Shown here: positions 1 through 11,238 of the stretch, in pieces | How the letters are laid out: the number at the start of each line of letters is the position of its first letter | Position numbering within the stretch: the stretch's first letter is position 1 | Assembly (NCBI GenBank): GCA_028456385.1 | Contig: JALNQF010000014.1 | Location: forward strand, 124,001-188,000 | Source: Ophiosphaerella korrae | Lineage: Eukaryota > Ascomycota > Dothideomycetes > Pleosporales > Phaeosphaeriaceae | Length of the DNA stretch: 64,000 bases | Direction of reading: 5' to 3' | The notes under the pieces: generated by a model | What the model saw: only the letters and a program-made list of their open reading frames with translations | The model's database searches: none | What the model was told of the DNA's origin: nothing | Position numbers and translations under genes: made by a program

Positions 1-1010
1 TATAGGGTCTCGTTTAACTATTAACTATATATTTTCTTCTATTATTGTAGCCTATTGTAAAGAGCGTATTGTTATTATTTCTAGACTATTAGCAAAGAAG
101 TATTATTATATTAAGAGGTAGCTAGAAGATAATAGTACTTACTATAGGCTATAGGAGATAGTAAAGGGATAATAGATAGTATTTAATAGTACTACTAGTA
201 TCTAAGGGAGAATAATACTTACTTTACTCTTTTTGCAAGTATTAAGCCTTTTATACGCCTATATAGCGTACTAGCTCTACTTTAGATTATAACTATACAA
301 TATTATAATCTTTAGTGTATCGGCCCTGCCCCTAACTTGTACTAGAGTTCCCAAGAGTCTCGAGTATTTAACGAACTCTTGTTACATTTTCTCTTAAATA
401 TAATAGTAGAGCGCAACTTCTTACTTAAGGCTAATATACACTTAATTATTATAGCCTACTTATAATTCTCTAGAGACTAATAGTAAGCCTTCTTCTTTTA
501 ACTACTTGTAAGGACTCTAGTATTAGTACATATACTAAGGGCCTTCTTAGTCTTATCTATATTCTATATATCCTTAGCCTATATACCTAGCCTTACACGA
601 ACCCTCTTAAAGAGCTTAAGAAACGCGCGTATTTATACTAGAGTTGCTCCCTTAGCCTAGGCAGCCTTAATCTTTCGTCTAATAATAGATGCGACGCGTA
701 GATTGCGCTTTAGGAAGGTATTTATCTAATGCTTGCCTATAGGCTTGTAGTCTCTATTTATCTTTAGTATTTAGTTTACTATTTCTCGTGCGCGTACGTG
801 TAAGGGAGGAAAAGCTCGTGCGTCCTCTTTAAGTATCTATTGTACAAGGAAGTCCTCTTACTCTAGAGTTAATCTTTGTTAGTATACGTAGCTAGTTTAA
901 CTATTCTGTGTGCCTCGTACGCGCTTTAAGAATGTAGCTTGTGGAATATTGTAGGCCTTTGTAGTAGCTCTTTAACTTTAGAAAACGCTAGCATGAAGAT
1001 CATAGATAGC
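1..1010 (-). mobile_element. RIP-degraded pogo/Fot1-type transposase relic
   Basis: Reading the minus strand from about position 955 gives a transposase-like frame beginning YNIPQATFLKRVRGTQ. Further on are EDFLVQ, ILKEDARAFPPLHVRARE, DYKPIGKH and FLKRN, which match the helix-turn-helix and pre-catalytic region of fungal Tc1/mariner-pogo (Fot1) transposases. The frame is peppered with TAA/TAG, mostly where Gln or Trp is expected, and Lys where Glu is expected, which is the C-to-T/G-to-A signature of RIP. The counterpart of the usual NMDETG catalytic motif reads NIDKTK. The element continues past the left edge, so its left terminus cannot be seen, and I could not place its right terminus with confidence. 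It cannot encode protein. Confidence 0.8.
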
Positions 1011-3087
1011 TGCTTGAATTAGTTCTTTACGGGGATCTATTTTAGCAGTATAGGTGTTGAGAAAAACGCGTGTTTTGATAAGAGTGTTAGGTTCTGACGA
1101 CTGAGTCGAAACCCTGGGTGAGTCTGAACCCGGTTAGCTAGCTTAATTGGAATGGTACGGAGATATTTGTTAAAGCCCCCTCCCGGGAATGTAGATTCCG
1201 CTTAGCTATCACAGAGAGGGCAGGATCAAGCACCTTTGAGCGCCTTGGAGTAGTGAGACTGGGCGGGTGTCATGGCTATCCAGGCGACCCGGGCAATGGG
1301 CATGGAACCTAGCTTGTGCCTTACTACTTATTGCATTAAGCCTTTTTTTTTTTTTACCACACCACCAACAGCATCTACTTTAGCCCATATTTAAATAGTA
1401 TTATAAGAAATTGGGTGTCAGTCATAAGCCATCAAAACATAGTCCATTCGCAAGGGCACTCAGTAGGTATTGCTTGCAGAAGGTATCTTAAAGACGTTCA
1501 GATCTTCGCATCGCTACTTCTATACCATTTTTAAACACCTACACGGATTCCAAAACACGTGTTTACAAGTCATAGCATCCGCACCATCGTGCACTACCAT
1601 AACGACTACGCGGATCGATGCCTCACTCAACTTCTAATCATTCAGCATGCTTATGAGAATACAAAAAAAAAATTCAATTAGTTCTAATGGAGGAGGCCAC
1701 GTCAATCCCTGCGCAACAAATAACCCACCCCAACGAAAAAAAAAAATGAGGGGGTACTTTGACTTTACACCACTCGAACTCTGCGAGCACTTAGGCATGC
1801 TGGTACCTTCGCACCCAAAAATTACCATGGCGTTGACCCCGTCCGCGCCTGGTTTGCAGAGAGCCTCGTTTTGTCGCGAAACCAGCTTTCCTCGCCAGAG
1901 CACCACTATCAAGCTCAGAGAAAGAAAACGCGAGTCGCTTAAAATGGAATCGGAGGAAGTGAATTGCTCTTCTACTACCGTTGTTTGATAAAATGGAATC
2001 TGCGAAGTTGGGTTTTCCCATAACCAGTGCCAATAAGCCTTGGCTATGACGTAGTTTTGCTCATAGATCACGTGCAGATCTCTCTCGTTGTGCCGAGGTT
2101 ACACCACCGTCTATTCATGCTAATTATCTTTGCAGAAGGTCGCTTTCCCTTTTCCTTCAGGCTTGATGGAAATGAGCTGGCGACTTGATTTTCGGCGGGG
2201 GGGTAGAGCTTGTCCTTTAAAAGCGTTAAGCCTTGGTTGGTAGATGTGAAAGGGAAGGGGCTTACAAGGGTTTTCTCGGCCTGGAGGCGACCAAGGCTGG
2301 CCGTCCTTATCCGTTAGATACGAATCTGTTAAATTTGGCCATTGCGATAGGCTAGCAAATAGATTTGAGTTTCATATTCTAAGCATAGCTTCGTTAGTTT
2401 TTCATAGAGGGTTTTTAGATAGCTTTTGGTAGTTGTTGTTCGCAGCTCGTCTTTCTTGCCTTTGAGCGCGCTTGTGCTTGCGACTGCTGAGATGACATGA
2501 TTGTAGTGGAGGGAATTGGGACTATCGAATGTGTGTATATATCAAATGAAGCAGTCTTATATTTAGCTGGGTGTAAAGGTGCCCGTTTTGAACTGAGGTT
2601 CCCATTTTCCGGCCTCTAGATTTTGCGTTGCTGGTTCCCGTTTCCGGGGGGGGGGGGGGGGGGGGGCGAGTCAATAAACTTACATTTAGGTAGTGTCTAA
2701 AAATAGACAGCCTATATAGGCCCAGTTCTGGGCCAATTCATAGATTTACGTTTATGTATGCCATCTTAGTAACTTACTGCTGAGCACAAGTTCCATCAAA
2801 GCTCGACATGGAAAGTAAAGAAGAGCTTCTATCCCTTGATTTAGAGAATAGCGAGCATTCTTATTGAATTAGATGTTGGAAACTGTGGTTGCAACCGCAT
2901 TCCCACTACGCTAACTGTGGGTGCGTAGCACTTTCTTGTATATATAAATTTGTAGAGTAGTTATAGACTATAGACAGGTTACTCTTGCTAGAGTACACAA
3001 AAAAGGTCCTAAACTCTTAAACGACTCTTGGACAGGCGGCCAAAGTAACCTACCTAGGAAACTGAGCAGACCCTCTGCGGCATGGGC
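1011..3087. other. intergenic, no gene recognised
   Basis: Open frames exist here (for example 1634-2071 minus), but none shows a recognisable domain, splice pattern or family match. The stretch holds poly-A/T runs, a 21-base G tract and a row of palindromes described separately. It may contain the 3' flank of the transposon relic at 1-1010 and the 3' flank of the membrane protein gene at 3088. Confidence 0.5.
2646..2734. repeat. G21 tract followed by three adjoining palindromes
   Basis: Positions 2646-2666 are 21 consecutive G. From 2694 there are three abutting inverted repeats: TGTCTA-AAAA-TAGACA (2694-2709), GCCTATATAGGC (2710-2721) and GGCCCAG-TT-CTGGGCC (2719-2734). All arms match perfectly. 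They could form a cruciform or be the end of a fold-back element. No function is evident. Confidence 0.75.
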
Positions 3088-4483
3088 CTAGGTCTTCAAT
3101 TGCCTAGTGGAAGAGCCCTCGCTCACCATCTCGTCGTCCTCGCACCACTTTGACGTCACCATCGTGGAAACAGACTTTTGTATCCCATTCAGCACAATTG
3201 GCCCTTCATTTGGTCCGTCCGAAAAAATTTCAACGTGTGTCTTAGCATCAGCCGAGAACCGATCCCGTACGCGAGGCTTGTGTTTAACAGCCGTGTGTGG
3301 GAGCGCTTCAGGCTTTGGCTGCTGGGAACGGTGAATTGCTGAGTTGCAGTCCATGCCGTAGCCTTGGATCTGGTTATTACGGCTGGTGACACTAACGATC
3401 TTGATGATGAGGTCGGCGTTGTTCATCTCGATGTGCAGCTTGATAAGATATACTAGAGGGTGGAATTGTACGTAGCTAGGTGCGCTTGCGTTAGCTAAGT
3501 CCTTGGAGGGGCTTGTAGAGAAATTTGGCACGAGAATAAACCAGGCGAACTTACACGAAGCCGTTTCGCAGCGACATCACGCCGATGAGGATGACCTATT
3601 ATGAGAGTCAGCCCTCGTGTCGCCGCGAGCATTGAGCGCATACAGACGGGTATCATCTACTCACATCCAGAGACTGCGAAATAAATATCATCAAGATGTT
3701 AAACCAAAAGAGTGGCATATACTTTGTGAGGCCATTCGCAATCAGTTTTGTCCTGACCAGATAGATGAAGTAGACGTTCAGGGTGCCATCGATCAAAGCG
3801 AAGATAACTTTCTCAATCCTATCCCATATTTCGTTAACATGGATGAATGTTTCGCTGATCTGGAGCCGGGCGGGTATCCAGATGACAAAGACGCTGATGT
3901 TTATCAGCCCCAGGACTGCGGCCACGGTCCATTTCAGTCTGGTGGCTACTGAACGTCGAACCGAGAGGAGGGCGATCCGGTTGATGATAATTTGCATCAA
4001 TAGCTGAATCTGGTCTTGTGTGAGCGCGGAATATAAGTAGTGCAGAAACCGTTTTGCAATAGCGTACCTGAACAACCCACATACAAACTAAAAGGCATGT
4101 GTCAGCGCCTTAGCATTAATACAAGTGCATTCACCGGATTCTCACCTAGGCCGAAGAACAGTTGAAAGCTGCGATAAGGTGCATCAGCTTGGAGAGAAAA
4201 TGGAACATATAAGTAGCCCTTACCTTGGTTTAATTGTACCGCGCAGGAAGAACCAGCAGAAAATGCCCATAAGGACACTGGCAAGCCATTCCAGCCATAC
4301 CATTACGATGTATGGTGAGACCCGCCTCGAGCGTTTCCAGGACGCGCTCGATTGCTCGATAGCTTTAACGGCGGTGAAGATACTGCTAGCAATGGAAAAG
4401 CCCCATACGATACTGGCAACGTACATATCATCGGGGTTAGGCGCAGGTGCATGGTACCCCGGGGAGACGAGAAACCCTGTCAT
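3088..4483 (-). CDS. fungal integral membrane protein (multi-pass, unnamed family)
   Basis: Six exons can be joined in phase: 4483-4224, 4168-4146, 4087-4068, 4009-3665, 3595-3555 and 3475-3088, giving about 358 aa. The start chosen is the Met of MTGFLVSPGYHAPAP; an upstream Met at 4567 is less like the family. Membrane segments are visible around VASIVWGFSIASSIFTAV, WLEWLASVLMGIFCWFFL, WTVAAVLGLINISVFVIWI, VIFALIDGTLNVYFIYLV, LFWFNILMIFISQSLDV and ILIGVMSL. Family hallmarks I recognise include IWIPARLQISETF, KLIANGLTKY and FHPLVYLIKLHIEMN. The last 100 residues are a hydrophilic tail, presumably cytosolic. Donors and acceptors are canonical and the two tiny exons (23 and 20 bp) fit the frame. 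The family is common in dothideomycetes as 'integral membrane protein'; its biochemical role is unknown to me. Confidence 0.85.
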
Positions 4484-7400
4484 TTCGCAAGAGGAGATAT
4501 GCAATGTCTTAGCAAGAGACAAGAAAGTAGATGTAAATGAGTGAGAAGTAAAAATCGACAGTTGCACCTTGATCCGACCATAAAGCCGTGTTTATATGAT
4601 TGTGTGCTCTGAATCCGCCCGCAGAACATTCCCCCCCGCGTTTATTCACACTCTATGAGTAGAGCCATCATGTAGAAAGATCGATGTCGCTAAGTCCGGC
4701 ATATTCCGGTCGTCCTATTGCGAACTCGAGAGGTTGAGTGGCTAACGCAGACTGCGTAGATTGGCAATGACTCTCAGCCGCAGGATCTTCCCAGGGCATT
4801 GCTGGGCACAAGCGTCTTTGGAGATGCTCGGAATGATTCCATTGATCTTAGTATTCACGCACATGGGATGCCTGGGAAAATCCGGTGTGCATGACTTGGG
4901 ACCTTGTCATAACGTTAACTAACTACCCCTAAATGGACTTGGCAGCGTCATAATCCTATCTGTATGGGGAACTTTTATTGGCACGGACTAGTTACAACTC
5001 ATGTTACTGACTCAGCCTCTGTCCTCATACGTTCTGCGGATGTTACTGTTCCTCGACGCTGATTTGAAGACTTAGATTGCACTAAAAATGTAACCCTTGT
5101 TGCAACGCCATGGCTGATTCATGAGCAAACCGAATGTTTCCACATATGGCTACTGCCCATCGCAAGAACATTGTCGCACTTTTGTGTGCTGAGGATGATT
5201 GTTCTAATGGAACTAGGAATTGCAGTGTTGTGTGTCTTTTGTTCTGTTTACAGGAACCGCACAGCAAGATTACTAATGCAGATCACTCTTGTTGGATTCG
5301 CAGGCCATGCCTGGCCTGCGACAAACATATTTGACTTTTCATTAACTATAGTAAGATTTGCCGACGCCCTCGGAGTTGAGTATTGCACGTCCCGCAGAAT
5401 CACTTGCGGCTAGGCTAGGCTCGCGGTTGGCATGCTAAGATTTTTCGCGAGGAAATGCGCGGCCCGATTCAGTTCAATTGTTTGTACAATAGGATATTCA
5501 GGGTGAGTTGTTTGCAACGGTTTCGACATCTACACCCGATCATATCACAAAAGCAATGCCCATGAGGATGAAGGCAAGGGAGTGCCGATACAGCCCGCCG
5601 GATGCGGAGGCGTTGGCTGGTTGGCGACAGCCGTGAGAGGTATCCATCGTGAAAAAAATATTATAGACTTTTGTGCACGACATCTTACAGGGCCCTCTCA
5701 TAAGCGGGTTGCTAGCATGAGCCACCGCATCGACAAAATTTGGATGGGAAATAATAGATTTGGAGGGAAGCGCACTAACGCGCGCTAGTAACCCCGACCT
5801 GAAAGCCAGGGCCCCACGATCGTCGATGGGACACTCTGTGCTTACAGCTGAAAACCTATACGGAAAAGCCCAATTCCGGTGGCGGTATTGCATGTGCATG
5901 CAAAAGGGGGGAATAAAAGGCAAGACACAATATGCGTGGAAACTACAGGCCTCTGAGCTTCATGCTGCACTTGGACCTATGGCGTGATGAGTGTACCCAC
6001 AGCTAGATATACAAGCGAGGCCCATGTACGGGTTCCGGTGGGTCCGCGACTATTTTCCATACAAATTCTATCTGTGCGTAGGGCCCCGTACATGGGCCTC
6101 ACTTGTAACATCTCAAATATGCGGGGAACGGTGACCTAGTGGCCGGAGAACCAGACCCATTGCGCCGGGTCTGGTTCGTGGGCCCCTGCGAAGTGACATG
6201 CAAGGCATCCGGGGAAAGCCGGGAGAATTTGCTCCTTCGAGAGAGCGCCTACGCCCGAGGGGGGGGGGGGGGCAAAGCGCACGCCAGGCCAACACTTCGC
6301 CGGGTTCATCCATAGGCGGTTAAGCAGAAAGCTGGGGAACATGATCAACAAATGTCTCATTGACCAACCTCTGGTTTCAAGGGATTAGTCCTATGGAGAA
6401 ATGCCGCATCCCCAGAAGAGCTTGTGTGAATCTCGTCGCGCACAGCTGCATGATGTACCACCTTCCAACGAGCCTTTGCGAGGCACAACAGATCGGTCAG
6501 GATTTCCCGCACGATTTCGTTCCTTCTGCTCACGGTAGTTGCCGCGAACCCTACTGACCTGCGAGTCATACTGTGCGAGACAAGGTATCGATTGGTGAAG
6601 TTTGGAGACGGTTACACTGAGGCGCTGTCTCCACGACATTGGCACGAAATTGTCAGAGGTCGCCCAAGGACAACAAATTGAACTAACATCGGAACAGGTT
6701 ACTCTTTAGAATGGCATGCATATATAGCGCAGACTTACCTATCTCTCCCATCGATTGGGAAGCGAGACGCTACGCCTTTGGTGAGCATGATTTCGGACCT
6801 GGCGCAATCGTCTCGTAGAATATGGAGAGCGGATTGCAAGTAAGAGAGTATCTTTGCCGCAATCGGTGAAGGCCCGCAGGAGCGGCAAGTCAACCAGGAC
6901 ACAGGTGACCTCCGCCGAGACGAGAGCGCATCGAACTCAGTGGTGACGATGTGGCAGATGTCGTTTGAGCGCATCTAGCAAGAGAGGCCGTCAGCCGCAG
7001 GGCTGTTGTCGCCGATAAGCTTCTTCAACCAGAGGCACAACAGGACAGCAGCAAGAGTAGGCACGTCAGATACCAAAGCTGAGGCTGACGGCACGTTTGA
7101 CGAGCATCTCGACACCCTGCACGCGTATTCTCTCGTTACAATAACAGCAACGACAGCAGGTAACAAGATGTGTTGAATAGGTGTATCGGCGAAGTAATAC
7201 AGAGGAGTAAGTGACTACTTGCACCGCAAAGAGGATAGTAAACGCTGGGGATTCTTTGTATAATACCAGAGCCCCAAAGAATACCCGGCCTGTGGCTGAC
7301 CAGCAACTTCTGCTGACACAATGAGTCCGTACAGATCGAAATAGAGATTATTGCTTAGGATACATTGGCTCTGGGAGTACATAAACTAGATTCTTTTACC

Positions 7401-7776
7401 TTTGGCTGTAGAACTCCAGGTTGTGGAGCTGCGGACCATTTGTTGCGAACGGTGGATTGTTCTTGAACGGGATCGCGGCGGGCTATAAGTGGAGTTTATT
7501 CCGACTCCAAGCTAAATGGTGCAAGTGCGCTTTGTCACACGCCTGCTGAGCATTCTGCTAGCCCGTAACGTTGGCGGCTGACCGAAACCGTTCACACCCT
7601 CACCGCACCCACTGCCCGACGGGCGGTCCGCCCCTGCGCCCGCTGGGCGACGGCTTCTCTACACTCTGCGCTGCACTTGAAACGTTCGAGCACCTGCAAC
7701 TCCGTTATCTGCGGCCGCAGGGCCCGAAAACACAATCTCTGCGGTCCATTGCCACGGCACCTGCTTAGGAGCGATC
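4484..7776. other. long intergenic region, no confident gene
   Basis: Short open frames on both strands carry no motif I recognise. The stretch holds a 14-base G tract (6259-6272) and a short element with inverted ends (6012-6105). Minus-strand frames at 6391-7166 look faintly protein-like but could not be joined into a gene or matched to a family. Confidence 0.45.
6012..6105. mobile_element. 94-bp element with ~20-bp inverted ends and TA flanks (MITE-like)
   Basis: The left end starts CAAGCGAGGCCCATGTACGG. The reverse complement of the right end starts CAAGTGAGGCCCATGTACGG, one mismatch in 20. Both ends abut TA (6010-6011 and 6106-6107), the target duplicated by Tc1/mariner/pogo transposases. 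The interior of about 50 bp has no coding capacity. The simplest reading is a miniature non-autonomous element. A plain hairpin is the alternative. Confidence 0.55.
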
Positions 7777-8826
7777 TTGCAATCGGCATCCCGAAAGGTT
7801 TACGATTACTCCTCCCGGAAGGCCTTTAGACAGGTGTTCCCGGTGTCAGATTCAGGTTCAAAGGCCCGCAGATCCCACGACACCGTCGTCTGCACAGGTC
7901 GTCAGGTAGCGAAGCAGGCCCTTGTTGTATCCTTCCGAGAGCCAGAAGCTCACCTCGACAGGAGCATGGGAAAGTTAGCACAGGAGATCCACGGCTCCCT
8001 TAGTGCCCGAAGTATCACAACACGGCGTGGTAGATCGCGCAGATCCGCCCCTAGCCATCTATACCATGCGGTACTTACCGGGAATCTCGTGCCTCAATGC
8101 TCTTACCTGCCAGGTTGAGATGGATGAGGTAACGGAGGCCAGGCATGTTTGCTTTGTGTAAGCACCTTGCTAGATTGGTAGGACATGTTGTCTGCTGTTT
8201 AAGTGTGGGCCGACACCCCTGCCATGTTGCTCATACCTATTAGGTACTTTGCTCGATGCTGGTCAAAGCCGCAGTATGTGACAGCAGAAGCACGAGCAGA
8301 GAGTCTGGAGAGGATACAACGTAGACTCGCTTTACTAATGGGGTCATCATCGTTTCTTGGCACCTCAGCAGTGTCGGAGTTGGAGCACAGCCTCTCCACA
8401 TTCTTCGCATGGGAATACCCACAAGTTCTCACACATGGCGACTTCTCCAGAACCAACATTTTAGTCGACGAGGACACGTACGAAATCACAGAAATCATCG
8501 ACTGGTCTCTTGCGGCGATACTGCCCTTCGGTATGGAGCTGGACTGCCTGTTCTTGACGACGGGGTACATGGACCGCGGTGGCTGGCACGACCATGCCTG
8601 TCGCTCGCGACTGCATGAAGTTTTCTGGGATGAGTTCTGGTCAGCTTCTGGAGTTGGGGATGATGGGCGGCGGGGCAAAGTTCGCGACATGGCTGAGCGG
8701 GCGGCTAGGATTGGTGCTATTCTGCGCTACGCTTTCCAGCGCAACGCGGATAGCTCACCCTCTGAGGCGTTGGCATCTGATGGAGCTTTGACATGGAGGT
8801 ATCTGCAGGCATGGCTTGCCACTTAG
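7777..8826 (+). pseudogene. aminoglycoside-phosphotransferase-like kinase, frameshifted
   Basis: The 3' half (from 8203) is an open frame with the APH/choline-kinase core: HGDFSRTNILVDED (catalytic loop, Brenner motif HGDxxxxN) followed by ITEIIDWSLAAILPFGMELD (Mg-binding IDW), ending EALASDGALTWRYLQAWLAT. Homology continues upstream but in shifted frames. SFREPEAHLDRSMGKLAQ EIHGSL at about 7930-8001 needs loss of one base to continue as VPEVS...IYTMRYLPGISCLNALTCQVEMDE. A second extra base near 8160 precedes KHLAR. An intron probably ends at about 8241, before YFARCW. Two single-base insertions make an intact full-length protein unlikely, although sequencing error cannot be excluded. The family phosphorylates small molecules; the substrate is unknown. 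Confidence 0.65.
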
Positions 8827-10054
8827 CTCCTCGGGTCGATGGAGAAGGCGAGCGCTTCTTGGGCTCTAAGTGCACTACGGTTAGTGTAAAAAATATATGT
8901 TACGAACGACATCGCTACGGCAATACCGAAGTCATGCACCCCAACAAAAGGGATCAAGAACCCAACTGGAACTTCCGGATCGGCCAGTACGGTACCGGTA
9001 GGCGAGGGTCTCACAATATTTGCATACGACAAATACCACCTACGTTATTCAAGCGATACGGCACAGCAACATGCTGCGTCATGAGTAGCATCCAATCAAT
9101 CCCATATCCGCCCTCAAGTTCTCATATCTTCAAGCAATGTGGCACAGCAATACGCCGCGGCACTCAATCTGATCAATCACATCGATTCCTCCGAGTTATA
9201 GTCTGCATAGTACCCACATCACTGTCCCATCACTGTCCCAGCACATCCCTATCACGCCTCAGCTGGTACAATTTGCTACGCTAGCCGAATTGTGTTGCAC
9301 CGGAACCGCCATTCATGTTCGAGCTAGTGCTGGAGCCTAATAAGCAGGAGATGGAGCCGGATGTGGATGTAAAGCGCTTGGATGAACTGCCCCAAGTGCG
9401 ATTACAACAACGAGTCGGGCAACACAACTTTCAGCAACTGCGGTGCCGATATTCCCTTTATTGTTAAGTAGTATGGAATGATCCATCCCTAAACTTCCGG
9501 AGAAAATCTAACATTATCCAGAATAAATGGAATCTGGTGCACTCCGTCTACTTCTTGCAGGTGCAAGTGAAGTAAGCGCCTTTCAATGCACTATATGTTT
9601 GAGCTATGGACGATTCTCATTGCCCTAGCTAGATCATTGCGCTACTCACTCAGTCTATCATTACTGTTTCCTTTGTATAAGCCATTCGTTTGAAGGGGCC
9701 TACTTGAATATACTTGGGAGGGAACATGGCTGTTGTGAATTAAAGGAATTGTGAGGGATCCGTTATTATTATGTATCTTCTCAGGAACCAATAGCAGACC
9801 ATTGTTCAGAAAATCCTCATGTGCGCTTTGTTTATGATCAAAATACGGTCACGTCTGATACTTAGCAAACTGAATTAGAGTTCAGAAAACCTAGACATCG
9901 TATAAGTATTGCGGACTCGCGATTACAGGGGTTTGGGGGGTTAACCATTTGTTTCAAACGTAACTCGAGAATAAGATTCAACAGACATGGGCTATAGAAC
10001 TCCGTTCTCCTCAATCATTATCAATTTGCCATACCAGAATCAACCCGTTCGTTC
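8827..10054. other. intergenic; imperfect duplication and a zinc-ribbon-like micro-ORF
   Basis: An imperfect direct duplication lies at about 9044-9100 and 9125-9180 (both read like TTCAAGCRAT..GGCACAGCAA). At 9382-9471 a 29-codon plus-strand frame reads MNCPKCDYNNESG... followed by TFSNCGAD. This resembles a double-Cys zinc ribbon that lacks one Cys of the second pair. It may be a gene fragment. Nothing else is recognised. Confidence 0.35.
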
Positions 10055-10954
10055 CTATTCTCGGAGTAATTCCTCTAGGAATTCTTTGCCGCCGTCATCC
10101 AAGTTAGGATATCGACTCAGCCTAAGGAAATTCTTCCAAAACGCTCTTCCGTCCTCAAAGGGCTGCATCTTGCTCGCCAGCAACTCCTTCCACTCCGCAT
10201 CCTCATTACCAAGCCCAATCCCTGCCGCAGTGTACTCCCACCAGGCCGGAAAATACCCCGCCCTCTCCCAGTCGACAATAGCAGCAAGATTTCCGTCCTT
10301 AACCATGATGTTAACAGTAGTCAAATCGCCGTGTGTGAATGTGTAAGGCGCGCATGGAGGTAGTCGCTTGCGAAACGCATTTCGCGCTTTCTCTGGTAAC
10401 TTCTCTAGTTTGTGTACCAGAGACTGCCATAACTCGTCTTCTGATGCGAAAGGACCATGTGGGGTCCCAGCACCCTGAAGAAAGAGCCAGCCAGAATAAA
10501 GCGGTGCTTCTCCTATGCTCGCCATCTTGCTAGAATGCAGATTGCGTAATTGTTGAAGGAAGTTCACTATCTGCCCCGCAATACGAATTTTTGCATCTTG
10601 AGATAACATCGGCCATGCAGCCTGCAAGTCCTCGCCTTCGACACGGTCCACCATGATGAACTGGCGACTATCCTTGTCTACCCAATCTTTTGCGATCCCG
10701 GGGATGGGAATACTTGTGTGAGCATGGAGGAATTGGGTGTTTGCGACTTCATACGTGGGTGGGTCTGCCGGTCTCTCTTTCAATACAAAGTCGGTCCCAA
10801 TAGACCACACACCGCGCGCGTCTGCCCCATAGAAGAGCTTTACGCTGCTCGCGTAGCGGCAACAGTGCTGCTTTTGAGAGGTCCATCCGCAGGCTGAACA
10901 AGCACTGGGGTTATTATCAGTCTCGGCCATGTTCGTTTCTCGACTCGAAGTCAA
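10055..10954 (-). CDS. APH-family phosphotransferase (choline kinase/aminoglycoside kinase-like)
   Basis: Single-exon gene of 299 aa, or 291 aa if translation starts at the second Met (10930, MAETDNN), which is closer to a plain family N-terminus. The kinase core is complete: FIMVDRVEGEDLQAAWPML in the N-lobe/hinge, FTHGDLTTVNIMV (catalytic Asp and Asn) and AAIVDWERAGYFPAWWEY (metal-binding IVDWE plus the following aromatic stretch). Length fits the small fungal APH family. A CxxC..CC cluster near the N-terminus (ACSACGW, HCCRY) is unusual. It is convergent with the frameshifted relative at 7777-8826, but the two sequences differ strongly, so they are not a recent duplicate pair. Fungal members are mostly uncharacterised small-molecule or protein kinases. 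Confidence 0.85.
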   Translation of the reverse strand: MTSSRETNMAETDNNPSACSACGWTSQKQHCCRYASSVKLFYGADARGVWSIGTDFVLKERPADPPTYEVANTQFLHAHTSIPIPGIAKDWVDKDSRQFIMVDRVEGEDLQAAWPMLSQDAKIRIAGQIVNFLQQLRNLHSSKMASIGEAPLYSGWLFLQGAGTPHGPFASEDELWQSLVHKLEKLPEKARNAFRKRLPPCAPYTFTHGDLTTVNIMVKDGNLAAIVDWERAGYFPAWWEYTAAGIGLGNEDAEWKELLASKMQPFEDGRAFWKNFLRLSRYPNLDDGGKEFLEELLRE

Positions 10955-11238
10955 GAAAAGGAGATTTTCGAGAAGCGTGCGATGATTTGTGTGGCTGGTA
11001 AAGAATGAGTGTTTTGATGAGAGAATGTTGATGTATGAGAAGAGAGTTGAGTGTACATAAAAACGGAGAACAAAAAGAAGAGCGGGGAACGACTGGTATT
11101 AAGAAAGTTGCGCACCCAGTGAAACATGGGTGAAAGCGTTTGTGACCAGTGCCTGGCGACACGTCCGACGGCGCGTATTTGGTAGTCCACCCTATTGGAA
11201 TGTTTCCGAGGTCATGCGCGACTAACCCGGAAAGGAAT

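Noticed and set aside
1634..2071. 145-codon minus-strand frame
   Set aside because: No domain, no splice pattern, overlaps another open frame and contains poly-Phe from an A run; probably chance.
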